Origin: Acidobacteriota bacterium
GTDB taxonomy: Bacteria > Acidobacteriota > Thermoanaerobaculia > Multivoradales > J023
DNA: 64,000 bases
NCBI GenBank assembly: GCA_029263315.1
Contig: JAJCXR010000064.1
Coordinates: 62,001 to 126,000, forward strand
Direction: 5' to 3'
In this document: in pieces, positions 1 through 9,469 of the stretch
Numbering within the stretch: the first letter of the stretch is position 1
How the letters are laid out: each line of letters begins with the position of its first letter
The notes under the pieces: generated by a model
Database searches by the model: none
The model's input: only the letters and a program-made list of their open reading frames with translations
What the model was told of the DNA's origin: nothing
Translations under genes and position numbers: made by a program

Positions 1-51
1 ACAGATGATCGACGGCGAACGCCCTCCCCCCGTCAAGCTTCGGAGAAGACC

Positions 52-1842
52 ATGACAGAGAAGCCCTTCCGTGACCTCGTCGATATTTTCGAGCGTTCCG
101 TTGCCGAATTCCGCGACGGGAACTTCTTGGGCACCAAGACCGATGGGCAGTGGCAGTGGACCACCTACGGCGAGTTCGGGGCTCGGGTCGACAACTTCCG
201 GGGTGGTTTGGCGTCCCTGGGCATCGGCCTCGGCGATACGGTGGCGATTATTTCCGCCAATCGCACGGAATGGGCCATCGCCGCCTATGCGGCCTATGGC
301 CTCGGCGCGCGTTTTTGCCCCATGTACGAGAGCCAGTTGGCGAAAGATTGGAGATACATCGTCGAGGATTCCGGCGCCAAAGTGCTGCTCACCTCCACCT
401 ATCCCATCTATGAGCAAGTCAAAGACTGGCCGGCCGAAAAAGGTACCTTGGAGAAGGTCTTCTGCATGGCGCTGCCGGCGGAGGACGAAGCCAGCTTTGC
501 AGGCCTCGAAAAGATCGGTGAGCAACAGCCAGCGCCGGTTGCGACCTTCGACGGCGAGACCATTTGTGGTTTTATCTACACTTCGGGCACCACCGGAAAA
601 CCCAAGGGTGTGCTGCTCAGCCACAACAACATCGTCTCCAACATCAACGGCGTGATGAACAGCTTTCCCATCGATACGGGCGACGTCTCGGTGTCGTTCC
701 TGCCCTGGGCCCATTCCTTCGGTCAGACTTGCGAGCTCCACTTCCTGTTCGCCTCAGGCTCCGCCATCGCGGTGGCGGAGTCGGTCGAGAAGTTGGTGGA
801 CAACTTCGGCGAGGTGCGACCCACCATCCTGTGCAGTGTGCCGCGCATCTTCAATCGCATCTACGATGGCTTGCAGAAGAAATTGGCGGAAGAAGGTGGC
901 CTAGCCAAGGTTCTTTTCGACGCCGCGTTCGCCAACGCCGAGAAGAAGAAGGCGTTGGCCGCCCAGGGCAAATCGAGCGCCTGGGTCGATATGAAGCACA
1001 ACATCCTCGATCGTCTGGTCTTTTCGAAGGTTCGGGCCCGTTTCGGCGGTCGCCTGCGCTATGCATTCTCCGGCGGTGCTGCCCTGTCTCCCGAGGTTGG
1101 AGAGTTCATCGACACCCTGGGAATCATGGTTTACGAAGGCTACGGATTGACCGAGACCAGCCCCATCGCCACCGCCAATTACCAAGGGGCTCGTAAGATG
1201 GGCTCCGTCGGACGGCCGATCAAGGGCGTCGAGGTGTTCATCGACACCTCCGTCGTCGATGACAAGGAAAGCGGCGACGGCGAGATCATCATCAAGGGGC
1301 CCAACGTCATGAAGGGCTATCACAATCTGCCGGAGGAGACCGCCGCGGTGATGACCCCCGACGGTGCCTTCCGTACCGGTGATTTGGGGCGGCTCGACGC
1401 GGACGGTTTTCTCTACATCACCGGGCGCATCAAGGAGCAATACAAGCTGGAGAACGGCAAATACGTCGTGCCGGCTCCCCTGGAGGAGATCCTTCAGCTC
1501 AGCCCCTTGGTCAATCAGGCGTTTGTCCACGGGGCCAACAAGCCCTACAACGTGGCGCTCATCGTGCCGGATCGTGTGGCTCTGGAAAAGTGGGCCAAGC
1601 AGCAGGGCTTGACCGCTTCCTACGAAGAGCTTCTCCTCTTGCCGCAGGTCAAGACCCTGTTCGAGGCCGAGTTGGCGCGCCAAGGGGAAGACTTCAAGAG
1701 CTATGAGAGACCCAAGAAGTTTCAGCTCATCGGCGAGGAGTTTTCGGTCGACAACGGTATGCTGACCCCCAAGATGAGCCTTAAACGCAACGTCGTGACC
1801 GATGTCTATGCAGCGGCGATCGAGTCTCTCTACGCCGTCTGA
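52..1842 (+). CDS. Long-chain acyl-CoA synthetase (AMP-forming, FadD15-like)
   Basis: The product should activate fatty acids to acyl-CoA through an acyl-adenylate, in the cytoplasm or at the inner face of the membrane. It is 596 aa, normal for the long-chain AMP-binding family. The adenylate-forming P-loop signature YTSGTTGKPKG lies near residue 175, the GYGLTET motif near 362, and RTGDLG near 441, followed by the C-terminal GRIKEQYKLENGKYV hinge region. The ATG is preceded by GGAGAAG at a good distance, which fixes the start. The following lipoprotein gene begins at or just after its end. Substrate chain length cannot be read from the sequence. Confidence 0.93.
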   Translation: MTEKPFRDLVDIFERSVAEFRDGNFLGTKTDGQWQWTTYGEFGARVDNFRGGLASLGIGLGDTVAIISANRTEWAIAAYAAYGLGARFCPMYESQLAKDWRYIVEDSGAKVLLTSTYPIYEQVKDWPAEKGTLEKVFCMALPAEDEASFAGLEKIGEQQPAPVATFDGETICGFIYTSGTTGKPKGVLLSHNNIVSNINGVMNSFPIDTGDVSVSFLPWAHSFGQTCELHFLFASGSAIAVAESVEKLVDNFGEVRPTILCSVPRIFNRIYDGLQKKLAEEGGLAKVLFDAAFANAEKKKALAAQGKSSAWVDMKHNILDRLVFSKVRARFGGRLRYAFSGGAALSPEVGEFIDTLGIMVYEGYGLTETSPIATANYQGARKMGSVGRPIKGVEVFIDTSVVDDKESGDGEIIIKGPNVMKGYHNLPEETAAVMTPDGAFRTGDLGRLDADGFLYITGRIKEQYKLENGKYVVPAPLEEILQLSPLVNQAFVHGANKPYNVALIVPDRVALEKWAKQQGLTASYEELLLLPQVKTLFEAELARQGEDFKSYERPKKFQLIGEEFSVDNGMLTPKMSLKRNVVTDVYAAAIESLYAV

Positions 1843-1915
1843 AGGTCGTCCACTCGCCGGCCATAGGTTGGCCGAGAGCCTGTCACCATTGAAAACCCCG
1901 GCGGCCTCGAAGTTG

Positions 1916-3673
1916 GTGAAGGTCCTAGTGCTTCTCGCCATGGGCGCTTTGACCTTGTTCCTGGTGGCCTGCGGGCGCTCCGCTTCGGAGCCCGACAGTG
2001 AAATACCCGCCGTGATATTTGAGGACGACACCCCACCCGCCCCGGTGCCGCCCTTTGTCGAGGTGGCGGCCGACGTGGGCCTTGATTTTGTGCACCACAA
2101 CGGTATGGATGGCCGGCTCTACTACTCCGAGATGATGGGAGGCGGCGTGGCGCTCTTCGACTACGACGGCGATGGTGACCTCGACATCTACTTGCTGGAC
2201 GGCCATCCCCTCGGGGCGGGCGATCAACCGTCGGGCCCCATCGGACGTCTCTACCGCAACGGGCTGACCGACCTTGGCCGCTTGGAATTCATCGACGTCA
2301 CCGCCGCCAGCGGGCTCGAGGTCTCGGGTTACGGCATGGGTGTGGTGGCCTTTGACTATGACCGCGATGGTTGGCTGGATCTCTATGTCACCCAGACCGG
2401 ACCCAATCGCCTGCTGCGCAATCTCGGCGACGGCACATTCGACGAGGTGGCTTCGCAAGCCGGGGTCGACATCGGCTCCTGGAGTGTGCCGGCCGTCGCC
2501 CTCGACTACGACCTCGACGGGTGGCTCGACCTCTTTGTTGGCGATTATGTGGACTACAGCCTGGCCACCAACAAGCGTTGCACCGATGCCCTTGGACAGC
2601 CCAACTACTGTGGACCGCTGGCCTACCCGCCGTTGGCGGATCATCTGCTGCGCAACCGCGGGGACGGCAGTTTCGAAGATATCAGTCAAAGCAGTGGCAT
2701 CGCATCGCTCAAGGGACGTACCCTTGGGGCCATCGCCGGTGACTTCGACGGCGATGGATTGGTGGATATCTACGTCGCCAACGACGGCACCGCCAATCAC
2801 CTGTGGAGCCAGAATTCCGTCGGCGGCTTCGACGACAGGGCCCTGTTGACCGGGACCGGCGTCAATGGCCAAGGCATTCCGGAGGCCAGTATGGGCGTGG
2901 CGGCGGGGGATATCGACGGCGACGGCGACGCCGATCTGCTGCTGGGTCATTTGACCCGCGAGACGAACACTCTGTTGGTCAACCAAGGGGATGGTACCTT
3001 TCTCGACCAGTCGATCCGTAGCAGTCTTGGCCCGGCCAGCCTGGCGTCGACCACATTTGGGGTCTCTTGGCTGGATTTCGACAACGATGGTTGGCTCGAT
3101 GCCTTGACTGCCAACGGCGCCGTCAAGATCATCAAGCAACAAGCGGTGGCCGGCGACCCCCATCCCTTGAAACAGCGCAATCAGCTGTTCCGTGGTCGGG
3201 GGGACGGCACCTTCGAGGAAGTGGGGCTGGTCGGCGATCCCGTCTGGGACCTTTCCGAGGTCAGCCGGGGGTCGGCGGTGGGGGACCTCGACAATGATGG
3301 CGACAGCGATGTCGTCATCCTCAACAATAACGGCCCGGCACGTCTGCTGCTCAATACCCTCGATGACGACGATTCTTGGATCGGTATCGAGGCGTTGGCA
3401 GAGGGGCAGAGCCCGCCGGGGACAGAGCTCCGATTGCAACGGGCCGACGGCCGATGGCTTCACCGTTGGATTCATTTGGGCACGGGTTACGGCTCCAGCG
3501 ACGATCCGCGGGTGATCTTCGGCCTGGGGACGACCTCAGGGGCTCAGCAACTGGTCATCCGTTGGCCCGACGGCGCAACGGAGTTTTGGCCCGCACCGCA
3601 AACGGGTCGCTATACGCGCCTCGAGCGCGGCACCGGACGCCCGTGGCAAAGGCCAGCGGCGTCGGAGGATTGA
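1916..3673 (+). CDS. FG-GAP/VCBS repeat lipoprotein with UnbV/ASPIC domain (CRTAC1-like)
   Basis: This is a predicted outer-surface or periplasmic lipoprotein that folds as an integrin-like beta-propeller. At least seven Ca-binding loops of the DxDxDG type are visible (such as DYDGDGDLD, DFDGDGLVD, DLDNDGDSD), and the C-terminus carries an ASPIC/UnbV-type segment ending in VIRWPDGATEFW. I place the start at the GTG at 1916, because it gives a compact lipoprotein signal (MKVLVLL...LFLVAC). An ATG at 1802 would overlap the upstream gene by 41 bases and add a long non-signal leader; TTG at 1868 or 1913 are other options. It is followed after two bases by a TPR lipoprotein, so the two are probably one unit. 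The ligand is unknown. Confidence 0.85.
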   Translation: MKVLVLLAMGALTLFLVACGRSASEPDSEIPAVIFEDDTPPAPVPPFVEVAADVGLDFVHHNGMDGRLYYSEMMGGGVALFDYDGDGDLDIYLLDGHPLGAGDQPSGPIGRLYRNGLTDLGRLEFIDVTAASGLEVSGYGMGVVAFDYDRDGWLDLYVTQTGPNRLLRNLGDGTFDEVASQAGVDIGSWSVPAVALDYDLDGWLDLFVGDYVDYSLATNKRCTDALGQPNYCGPLAYPPLADHLLRNRGDGSFEDISQSSGIASLKGRTLGAIAGDFDGDGLVDIYVANDGTANHLWSQNSVGGFDDRALLTGTGVNGQGIPEASMGVAAGDIDGDGDADLLLGHLTRETNTLLVNQGDGTFLDQSIRSSLGPASLASTTFGVSWLDFDNDGWLDALTANGAVKIIKQQAVAGDPHPLKQRNQLFRGRGDGTFEEVGLVGDPVWDLSEVSRGSAVGDLDNDGDSDVVILNNNGPARLLLNTLDDDDSWIGIEALAEGQSPPGTELRLQRADGRWLHRWIHLGTGYGSSDDPRVIFGLGTTSGAQQLVIRWPDGATEFWPAPQTGRYTRLERGTGRPWQRPAASED

Positions 3674-3675
3674 AC

Positions 3676-5706
3676 ATGGAATGCCTGGATCGACCTGGAC
3701 GTCGACGGTGGAGCCTACGGTGGCCGCTGTCCTTTTTTCTGCTCGGGCTAGCGCTGCTCGGGTTGTTGATGTTGGCCTGTGGCGGCGCTCCGGTGGCCGA
3801 GCAGTTTGCGCTCGAGCCCATCGATTATCCGGATCTGGCGACCATCGAGACGGTGGCGCGTCAACAGCTCGAAGATCAGCGACAAGGGCTGGAAGATCAG
3901 CGCGCCGCGGCCACCGAACGATTGGAGTTGGCGGATGCTTACGGCAGTCTGGGCGAGCTCTACCACACCTACGAGCTTTTCGAGCCGGCCATGGCCTGTT
4001 ACCGCAACGCCATGCTCCTGGACGCGGAAAGTTTCGTCTGGCCCTACTATCTCGGCATGGCCCATCGGCGGCAGGGAAACTACGAAGCCGCGGCCGCGGC
4101 CTTCGAGGTGGCCCTGCAGAAGCGTCCGAAGGATCCGGCGGCCCGTCTTCACATGGCGGAGATCCAGCGTTCCCTCGGTGCCGGAGGCGCCGCTGCGGAG
4201 TTGTGGAGGGAAATCGTCGAGGTCCCCGAGTACGGTGCCGCTGCTCACTTGGGCCTGGGTCTCATGGCCAGCGAGGAGGGGGATTGGCAAGGCGCGGTCG
4301 ATCATTTGACGGTCGTCCTGGAGCAACAGCCGCAAGCCAGCAGCGCCCACCATACGCTGGCCCAGGCCTATCGCCAGTTGGCTCGAGAAGAGTTGGCGGC
4401 AGAGCACCAAGCCCTGGCGGGAACGGTGGACGTCGAGTATCCGGATCCCCTGATGGAGCGCTTGGAAAGCCTGGCCGTCACCTCCGGTGCCTATTTGCGA
4501 CGGGGAAACCGAGCCCTGGCCAGGCAAGATATCGAGGCGGCCATCGAAGCCTTTCGCCGAGCCGTGGAGATCAACCCCGAGCTGGTGGAAGCGCAGCGCA
4601 ATTTGGCCTTGGCGTATGTCCAGAAGAAGGAGTTGGACGCCGCCCTCGAAGTCCTGCGCGAGGCGGTGGCACGCCACAGCGACGATCTCTGGCTGCAGTT
4701 CGACCTCGGAACCACCTACCTCGCCAAGGGCCTGAACGCCCAAGCCGTCGAGGCCTTCGAAGCGGTGGTGGCGATCGATCCGCAGCTCAGCCAAGCGCAC
4801 TTCAACCTGGCCAACGCCCTGATCGCCCAGGATCGCTGGGCCGACGCCCAAGGGCATCTCACCCAGGTGCTGACCAAAGAACCCGACCATTCCCGGGCTC
4901 GCTATCTACAAGCCATGTCTTTCCACCGGACGGGCGACAGCCCACAGGCGGTCCGTGCCTTGCGCCGGGAGCTGGCAGCAACTCCGGAAAGCGTGCTGAT
5001 GCGTCAGGGTTTGGCTCAGGTCTTGATAGAGCAGGGCAAGCGGGCCGATGCGCGGCAAGTCTATGCCCAGGGGGTGAAGCTGGAATCCGTGCCCGTCGAC
5101 GACCGATTGCAGCTGTACTACCAGATGGCGGAGTTGGATTGGAAAGCCGGACGGCGTGCCCAAGCCATCCAGGTGTGGCGCCAGGCGGTGAAGCTGGACC
5201 CTGAGTCGTCGGAGGCCAGGACGGCCCTCGGCAACGGCTTGCAGTTGCTCAATCAGTGGCCGGAGGCGCGGCAGCACTTCGCCAAGGCGGTGGTGATCGA
5301 TCCGCTGAACGCCAAAGCCTGGCGTGCGGAAACCAATTTGTGGATTCTCGACAAGGAATTCGAGACGGCGCGACAGCGCCTGGACGAAGCCTTGGCGGTA
5401 TTGCCGGATGATCCCACCTTGCTCAATACCGCCGCCCGGCTGATGTCGACCTGCGAGATCGCCAGCGTCCGGGACGGTGAACGGGCCCTGGAGATGGCGC
5501 GCAAGGCCTACAACATCGAAAGCTCCCTCGACCACGCCGAGACCATCGGCATGGCCCTGGCCGAAAGCGGAGAGTTCGAGAAGGCCATCCAATGGCAGCG
5601 GCGCTTGCTCGCCCAGGTCTCCAATAGCCAAGACCGCAGACTGCTGCGGCGTTTGGCCACCAATCTCCAACTCTACGAAAATCGACGTCCGATCCGAACC
5701 GGGTGA
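3676..5706 (+). CDS. TPR-repeat lipoprotein
   Basis: This is a 676-aa tetratricopeptide protein. The N-terminus has an Arg-rich stretch, a hydrophobic helix and a lipobox LLMLAC, so it is probably a lipid-anchored periplasmic protein. Repeats with the W/Y-A-F-P pattern (AYGSLGELYHTYELFEPAMACY..., YYLGMAHRRQGNYEAAAAAF, NLALAYVQKKELDAALEVL) run almost to the end, at least ten units. The ATG at 3676 follows GGAGGATTGAAC and was preferred over an upstream in-frame ATG inside the preceding gene. The pairing with the FG-GAP lipoprotein suggests that the TPR superhelix scaffolds or binds that propeller, but this is inferred from adjacency only. Confidence 0.87.
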   Translation: MECLDRPGRRRWSLRWPLSFFLLGLALLGLLMLACGGAPVAEQFALEPIDYPDLATIETVARQQLEDQRQGLEDQRAAATERLELADAYGSLGELYHTYELFEPAMACYRNAMLLDAESFVWPYYLGMAHRRQGNYEAAAAAFEVALQKRPKDPAARLHMAEIQRSLGAGGAAAELWREIVEVPEYGAAAHLGLGLMASEEGDWQGAVDHLTVVLEQQPQASSAHHTLAQAYRQLAREELAAEHQALAGTVDVEYPDPLMERLESLAVTSGAYLRRGNRALARQDIEAAIEAFRRAVEINPELVEAQRNLALAYVQKKELDAALEVLREAVARHSDDLWLQFDLGTTYLAKGLNAQAVEAFEAVVAIDPQLSQAHFNLANALIAQDRWADAQGHLTQVLTKEPDHSRARYLQAMSFHRTGDSPQAVRALRRELAATPESVLMRQGLAQVLIEQGKRADARQVYAQGVKLESVPVDDRLQLYYQMAELDWKAGRRAQAIQVWRQAVKLDPESSEARTALGNGLQLLNQWPEARQHFAKAVVIDPLNAKAWRAETNLWILDKEFETARQRLDEALAVLPDDPTLLNTAARLMSTCEIASVRDGERALEMARKAYNIESSLDHAETIGMALAESGEFEKAIQWQRRLLAQVSNSQDRRLLRRLATNLQLYENRRPIRTG

Positions 5707-5823
5707 GCCAGGGTCCGGTGATCCTGGATGATTCGTCACCCCCGGGTACGGACCGCCTTGCCTTGGTGGCTCGAATCCCCCACCGTGCCGCCACTGACTC
5801 ATTGATCGATGGGCGATGCCCCT

Positions 5824-6321
5824 TCAGTCGTCGTAGCGCCCCGCCGTCTTGATGGCCTGCCGCGTTTCCTTGTCCAGCTCCCGTTCCCTGGCCGTCTGTC
5901 GCTTGTCGTAGAGCTTCTTGCCCTGTACCAGGGCGATCTCAGTCTTGAGGAGGTTGTTTTTGAGATACATGGAGAGGGGCACGATGGTGTAGCCCTTGGT
6001 TTGGCTGCGACCGAAGAAGCGGTTGATCTCACGGCGCTTGAGCAGCAAACGGCGGGGTCGATCGGGTAGGTGGTTCTCGCGGTTGCCGTGGCTGTAGGGG
6101 CTGATATGGACGCCGTGAAGAAAGGCCTGGCCGTTGCGAAACTCGACGTACCCTTCCTTCAGCTGGACCTTGCCGGAGCGGGCTGCTTTGACCTCCGTGC
6201 CGGTGAGCTCGAGGCCAGCTTCCAGAGTTTCGTGCACATGGTACTCGTGCAATGCCTTCCGATTGCTGGCGATCTGACGCTTGTATGGAGCCTTTTCGAC
6301 GTTGTTTGGATAGGGTTTCAT
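5824..6321 (-). CDS. smpB: SsrA-binding protein SmpB
   Basis: SmpB binds tmRNA and delivers it to stalled ribosomes for trans-translation. The 165-aa product shows the family landmarks: NRKALHEYHVHETLEAGLEL near the N-terminus, TEVKAARSGKVQLKEGY, the HGVHISPYSHGNRENH segment, RRLLLKRREI, and a basic C-terminal tail (KLYDKRQTARERELDKETR) that enters the decoding centre. The ATG at 6321 was chosen over an upstream TTG at 6333. It converges with the TPR gene. I did not find a convincing tmRNA gene next to it. Confidence 0.96.
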   Translation of the reverse strand: MKPYPNNVEKAPYKRQIASNRKALHEYHVHETLEAGLELTGTEVKAARSGKVQLKEGYVEFRNGQAFLHGVHISPYSHGNRENHLPDRPRRLLLKRREINRFFGRSQTKGYTIVPLSMYLKNNLLKTEIALVQGKKLYDKRQTARERELDKETRQAIKTAGRYDD

Positions 6322-6578
6322 GGCGTCTTTCAAGATCTGTGGGGTCTAAGGGCTGACCTGGTCATGCCTCGGGTCGAATTGGGACACGCCGAGGCGGGCT
6401 TCGGCTATAGTACGTCGCTCGATGCCTGGGGGCGAATCTTTCAACGCCTCGACGGGTCCTCGAATTCCACCTATCGACCACCCCACGATGGCCCGCCACG
6501 GCTGGGATAAGATAGCTCGGGATCGCCCACCTTTCAAAGAGTTGCCGCAGACCTGGTTCCAGGAGCCCACTGGTTTCG

Positions 6579-7169
6579 ATGAAACGCCGTATTCTAAGTA
6601 TCGTCTGTTTGCTGTGGATGGTCGCCGTGGCCGCCCTGGCACCGCCAGGCGAAGCCGCCAGCGAAGCCGATGAAGGCTTGACGGCCCGGGTCTCCGGTCT
6701 ACGGTTTCGGCTCGACGGCGAGCGTGTGCTCCTGTCGTTCAAGTTGCTCCATGCCTTTGACGACAATTTGCTCAAGCGCATCGACAGCGGAATCCCGACC
6801 GGTTTCGATTTCAAGTTCCAGCTGGTGCGGGACCGCAAGACGTGGTTCGACACCGATGTCGACAGCAGTCGCCTGCGGGTCGATGCCATGTACAACGCGG
6901 TGACGCGGGAGTACTTGATCAATTTTCGCCAGGATGGTGACTTGATCGAAAGTCGAGTCGTGCGAGAGGCCGACGAGCTGGAAGCAGCGATGACCCAATT
7001 CAACGAATTTCTGGTGTTCACCGTCGATAGCAAGCAGGCCAGTCAGCGACTGCGCGTCCGTATGCGCACCGAGCTGGGAACGGAGCAGATCTTTTTCTTC
7101 ATCCCCAAGAAGGTCACCACCTCATGGGTGGAAACCCGACGTTTCCGGATGCCGTCCGCCGAGGACTGA
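6579..7169 (+). CDS. DUF4390 exported protein
   Basis: This is a 196-aa protein with a signal peptide (MKRRILSIVCLLWMVAVAALA, cleavage near PGEAAS) and then a beta-rich domain of the DUF4390 type: RVSGLRFRLDGERVLLSFKL, FDFKFQLVRDRKTWFDTDV, YLINFRQDG, FIPKKVTTSWVETRRFRMP. DUF4390 genes commonly sit directly before NtrY-like kinases, as here, where the kinase begins three bases after this stop. That suggests a periplasmic partner that modulates the sensor, although no biochemical role is established. AGGAG lies at 6561, upstream of the ATG. Confidence 0.85.
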   Translation: MKRRILSIVCLLWMVAVAALAPPGEAASEADEGLTARVSGLRFRLDGERVLLSFKLLHAFDDNLLKRIDSGIPTGFDFKFQLVRDRKTWFDTDVDSSRLRVDAMYNAVTREYLINFRQDGDLIESRVVREADELEAAMTQFNEFLVFTVDSKQASQRLRVRMRTELGTEQIFFFIPKKVTTSWVETRRFRMPSAED

Positions 7170-7172
7170 GGA

Positions 7173-9389
7173 TTGGATCTCCGCGAACAGATCCTGCGCC
7201 ATCGCAAGGATACTCGCTTCATCGCAGGCGGCATGCTGTTGTTGCTGGCGGTCTGCGGCGCCTTCTACTATCTGCTGCTGCGGGGCAAGGGCCTGCCGGC
7301 GGAGATGGCCTCCGACAAGCTGCTGTTGTTTGTGCTCTGGTACATCAACATCATCCTGATCCTGGCCATTGTCCTGATCATCGTTCGCAGCCTATTCCGT
7401 CTGCTCATCGAGCGGCACAACCGCATTCTGGGTTCCAAGTTCAAAACCAAGCTGGTGTTGACGGCGATCGCCCTGTCGCTGATTCCGGTGCTCATCCTTT
7501 TTCCTTTCGCCACCCAGCTCCTGGTGGGATCCTTCGATCAATGGTTCACCCTACCCATCGGTGAGGTGGTGAGCCAGGCGGCGGACACCGCCCATGCCCT
7601 GTCCGATCAGATCGAGAAGTACACCCTGCGGGACGCGCATCGGGTTTTGGACGAAATCGCCGCCTTCAACCTCGATGACCTGGGGCAACGTCCCGCCCTG
7701 CACTACCGACTCCAGGAGTTGCGGCAAGAGCTGCAGCTCGATTATCTGGCGGTCTATGACGGCACCGAGTCGATCCACGGCATCGCCGATCCCCGCACCT
7801 TCCAGCGGGCTCCCGAGCTCGGCACCCTGGGTCGTTTTCTGCAACAGGCCTTCGAAGAAGGGGAGGCGATCCGGGTCGAGGATTCGTTCGAGATCGAGGG
7901 CCGCTTGATCCTCGCCGCCTGTGCCGATCAACGGCAGCCGGAGACGGCGGCAGATGCTCCGGTGGAGCCGGCCGAATACACCGTGGTGGTGGCCGGCACG
8001 GTCATTCCGCCGGACATCGCGGCGAAGAGCGAGAGCCTGCTGCTGGCGTATCAGAATTATTTGCAGCTCGAGGTTGGCAAGGACGATCTACGGGCCGTCT
8101 ACCTGCTCAATCTGCTGATGGTGACCTTGCTCGTGGTGCTGGCGTTTTCGTCCATCGGCCTGCGGCTGGCGCGTCGCATCACCGAGCCCATCCAAGCGCT
8201 GGCCGATCACACCCGGCGCATCAGCAGCGGCGATTTGGACCACCAGGTGGAAGTGGCGGTGGATGACGAGCTGGGGGTCTTGGTCAACGCTTTCAACCAC
8301 ATGACCCAAGAGCTGAAGCGCAACCGTGAGTTGGTGGACACCAGCACCTCCGAGTTGCGCAACGCCAACAAGCGCTTGGCCGCCGTGCTGCAAAACGTTG
8401 CCGCAGGGGTCATCTCGATCAGCGCCGAAGGCATGATCCTGACCTGTAACGGAGCCGCCCTCGAGATCCTCAACCAGCGACTCGAAGATGTGGTGGGCAA
8501 CGATCTCTACACCAGTTGGTCCGATCCACAGCGGGGCAAGTTGGTGGTGTTGTTGGAGGAAGATTTCACCATCGGTGGCCAGTTGCGCAGCCAGCTCAAC
8601 ATGACCTTGGGCGGCGTGTGGAAGACCCTGGAGGTGAAGGTCACGACCTTGCCGGGCTCGAAGGATCAAGTGATGGGGGGGAGGGTGGTGGTCTTGGAAG
8701 ACCTTACGGAGCTCATCTACGCCCAGAAGATGGCCACTTGGAATGAGGTGGCGAGGCGCATCGCCCATGAAATCAAGAATCCCCTGACGCCGATCAAGCT
8801 GACCGCCGAGCGCCTGCTCAAGAAGCAACGTCAAGGGGACCCGCACTTGGGAAAGTTCCTCGAAGAGGGCATGGAGGTGGTGATCCGGGAAGTTTCGAGC
8901 ATGAAGAACATGGTCGACGAATTCTCCCGCTTCGCCCGCATGCCGCGTCCTCGCCCCGAGGAGGTGGACCTCGAGAAATTGGTGCCCGAGCTGTTGGGGC
9001 TCTACCAGGGCCTCAAGCCTGGGGTCGAGGTGGTCAGCCGAATCTCTCCACAGGCGAGCCGGGTGATTTTCGATCCCGAGCAACTGCGCAGTGTGCTGAT
9101 CAATCTGTTCGACAATGCCATCGAGGCTACCGAGCCCCCGGGGTCCGTCACCTTGACGACGGAACGGCAGCACGGCGCCATCCTGCTGCATTTGGCCGAC
9201 ACCGGCCGAGGTGTCACGGTGGAGGACCGGGAGAAGCTGTTCTTGCCCTACTACTCGACGAAGGGGCGTGGCACGGGTCTTGGTTTGTCGATCGTGCACC
9301 GTATCGTCAGCGACCACAACGCGCAGATCCATATCGGTGACAATCATCCCCGGGGGGCCGTATTTACCCTCGAGATTCCCCAGCGCTGA
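7173..9389 (+). CDS. NtrY-like membrane sensor histidine kinase
   Basis: This is a 738-aa integral membrane kinase. Hydrophobic segments lie near residues 17-37, 49-75 and 92-115, then a periplasmic sensor region, another membrane helix near 307-330, HAMP (ARRITEPIQALADHTRRISSGDLD), PAS (about 395-500), a HisKA box RRIAHEIKNPLTPIKL with His near residue 531, and an ATPase with N-box NLFDNAIEAT, DTGRGV and GLGLSIV. All catalytic motifs are intact. The start is a TTG three bases after the DUF4390 stop, so the pair is probably co-translated. NtrY kinases usually have an NtrX regulator next door; none is present here, so its partner must be elsewhere. Confidence 0.9.
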   Translation: MDLREQILRHRKDTRFIAGGMLLLLAVCGAFYYLLLRGKGLPAEMASDKLLLFVLWYINIILILAIVLIIVRSLFRLLIERHNRILGSKFKTKLVLTAIALSLIPVLILFPFATQLLVGSFDQWFTLPIGEVVSQAADTAHALSDQIEKYTLRDAHRVLDEIAAFNLDDLGQRPALHYRLQELRQELQLDYLAVYDGTESIHGIADPRTFQRAPELGTLGRFLQQAFEEGEAIRVEDSFEIEGRLILAACADQRQPETAADAPVEPAEYTVVVAGTVIPPDIAAKSESLLLAYQNYLQLEVGKDDLRAVYLLNLLMVTLLVVLAFSSIGLRLARRITEPIQALADHTRRISSGDLDHQVEVAVDDELGVLVNAFNHMTQELKRNRELVDTSTSELRNANKRLAAVLQNVAAGVISISAEGMILTCNGAALEILNQRLEDVVGNDLYTSWSDPQRGKLVVLLEEDFTIGGQLRSQLNMTLGGVWKTLEVKVTTLPGSKDQVMGGRVVVLEDLTELIYAQKMATWNEVARRIAHEIKNPLTPIKLTAERLLKKQRQGDPHLGKFLEEGMEVVIREVSSMKNMVDEFSRFARMPRPRPEEVDLEKLVPELLGLYQGLKPGVEVVSRISPQASRVIFDPEQLRSVLINLFDNAIEATEPPGSVTLTTERQHGAILLHLADTGRGVTVEDREKLFLPYYSTKGRGTGLGLSIVHRIVSDHNAQIHIGDNHPRGAVFTLEIPQR

Positions 9390-9469
9390 GGTGGGATCTC
9401 GTCCCCGCCTGGCCTCGGCTCGTGCCGTGGGGATGGCGACGGGATGCATGACGTGATCTGATCGGCTGC

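Noticed and set aside
901..2100. Long minus-strand reading frame opposite the acyl-CoA synthetase and lipoprotein genes
   Set aside because: It is the complement of well-supported genes in G+C-rich DNA and has no recognisable domain; the same holds for long frames opposite 8088-9449, 10241-11593 and 42209-43723.
5707..5823. tRNA- or tmRNA-like sequence beside smpB (GGTGGCTCGAATCCCCCACC)
   Set aside because: It resembles a T-arm and sits where ssrA is often found, but the stem does not pair with a seven-base loop, no acceptor partner or anticodon arm can be drawn on either strand, and a tmRNA would need about 300 bases that are coding here.
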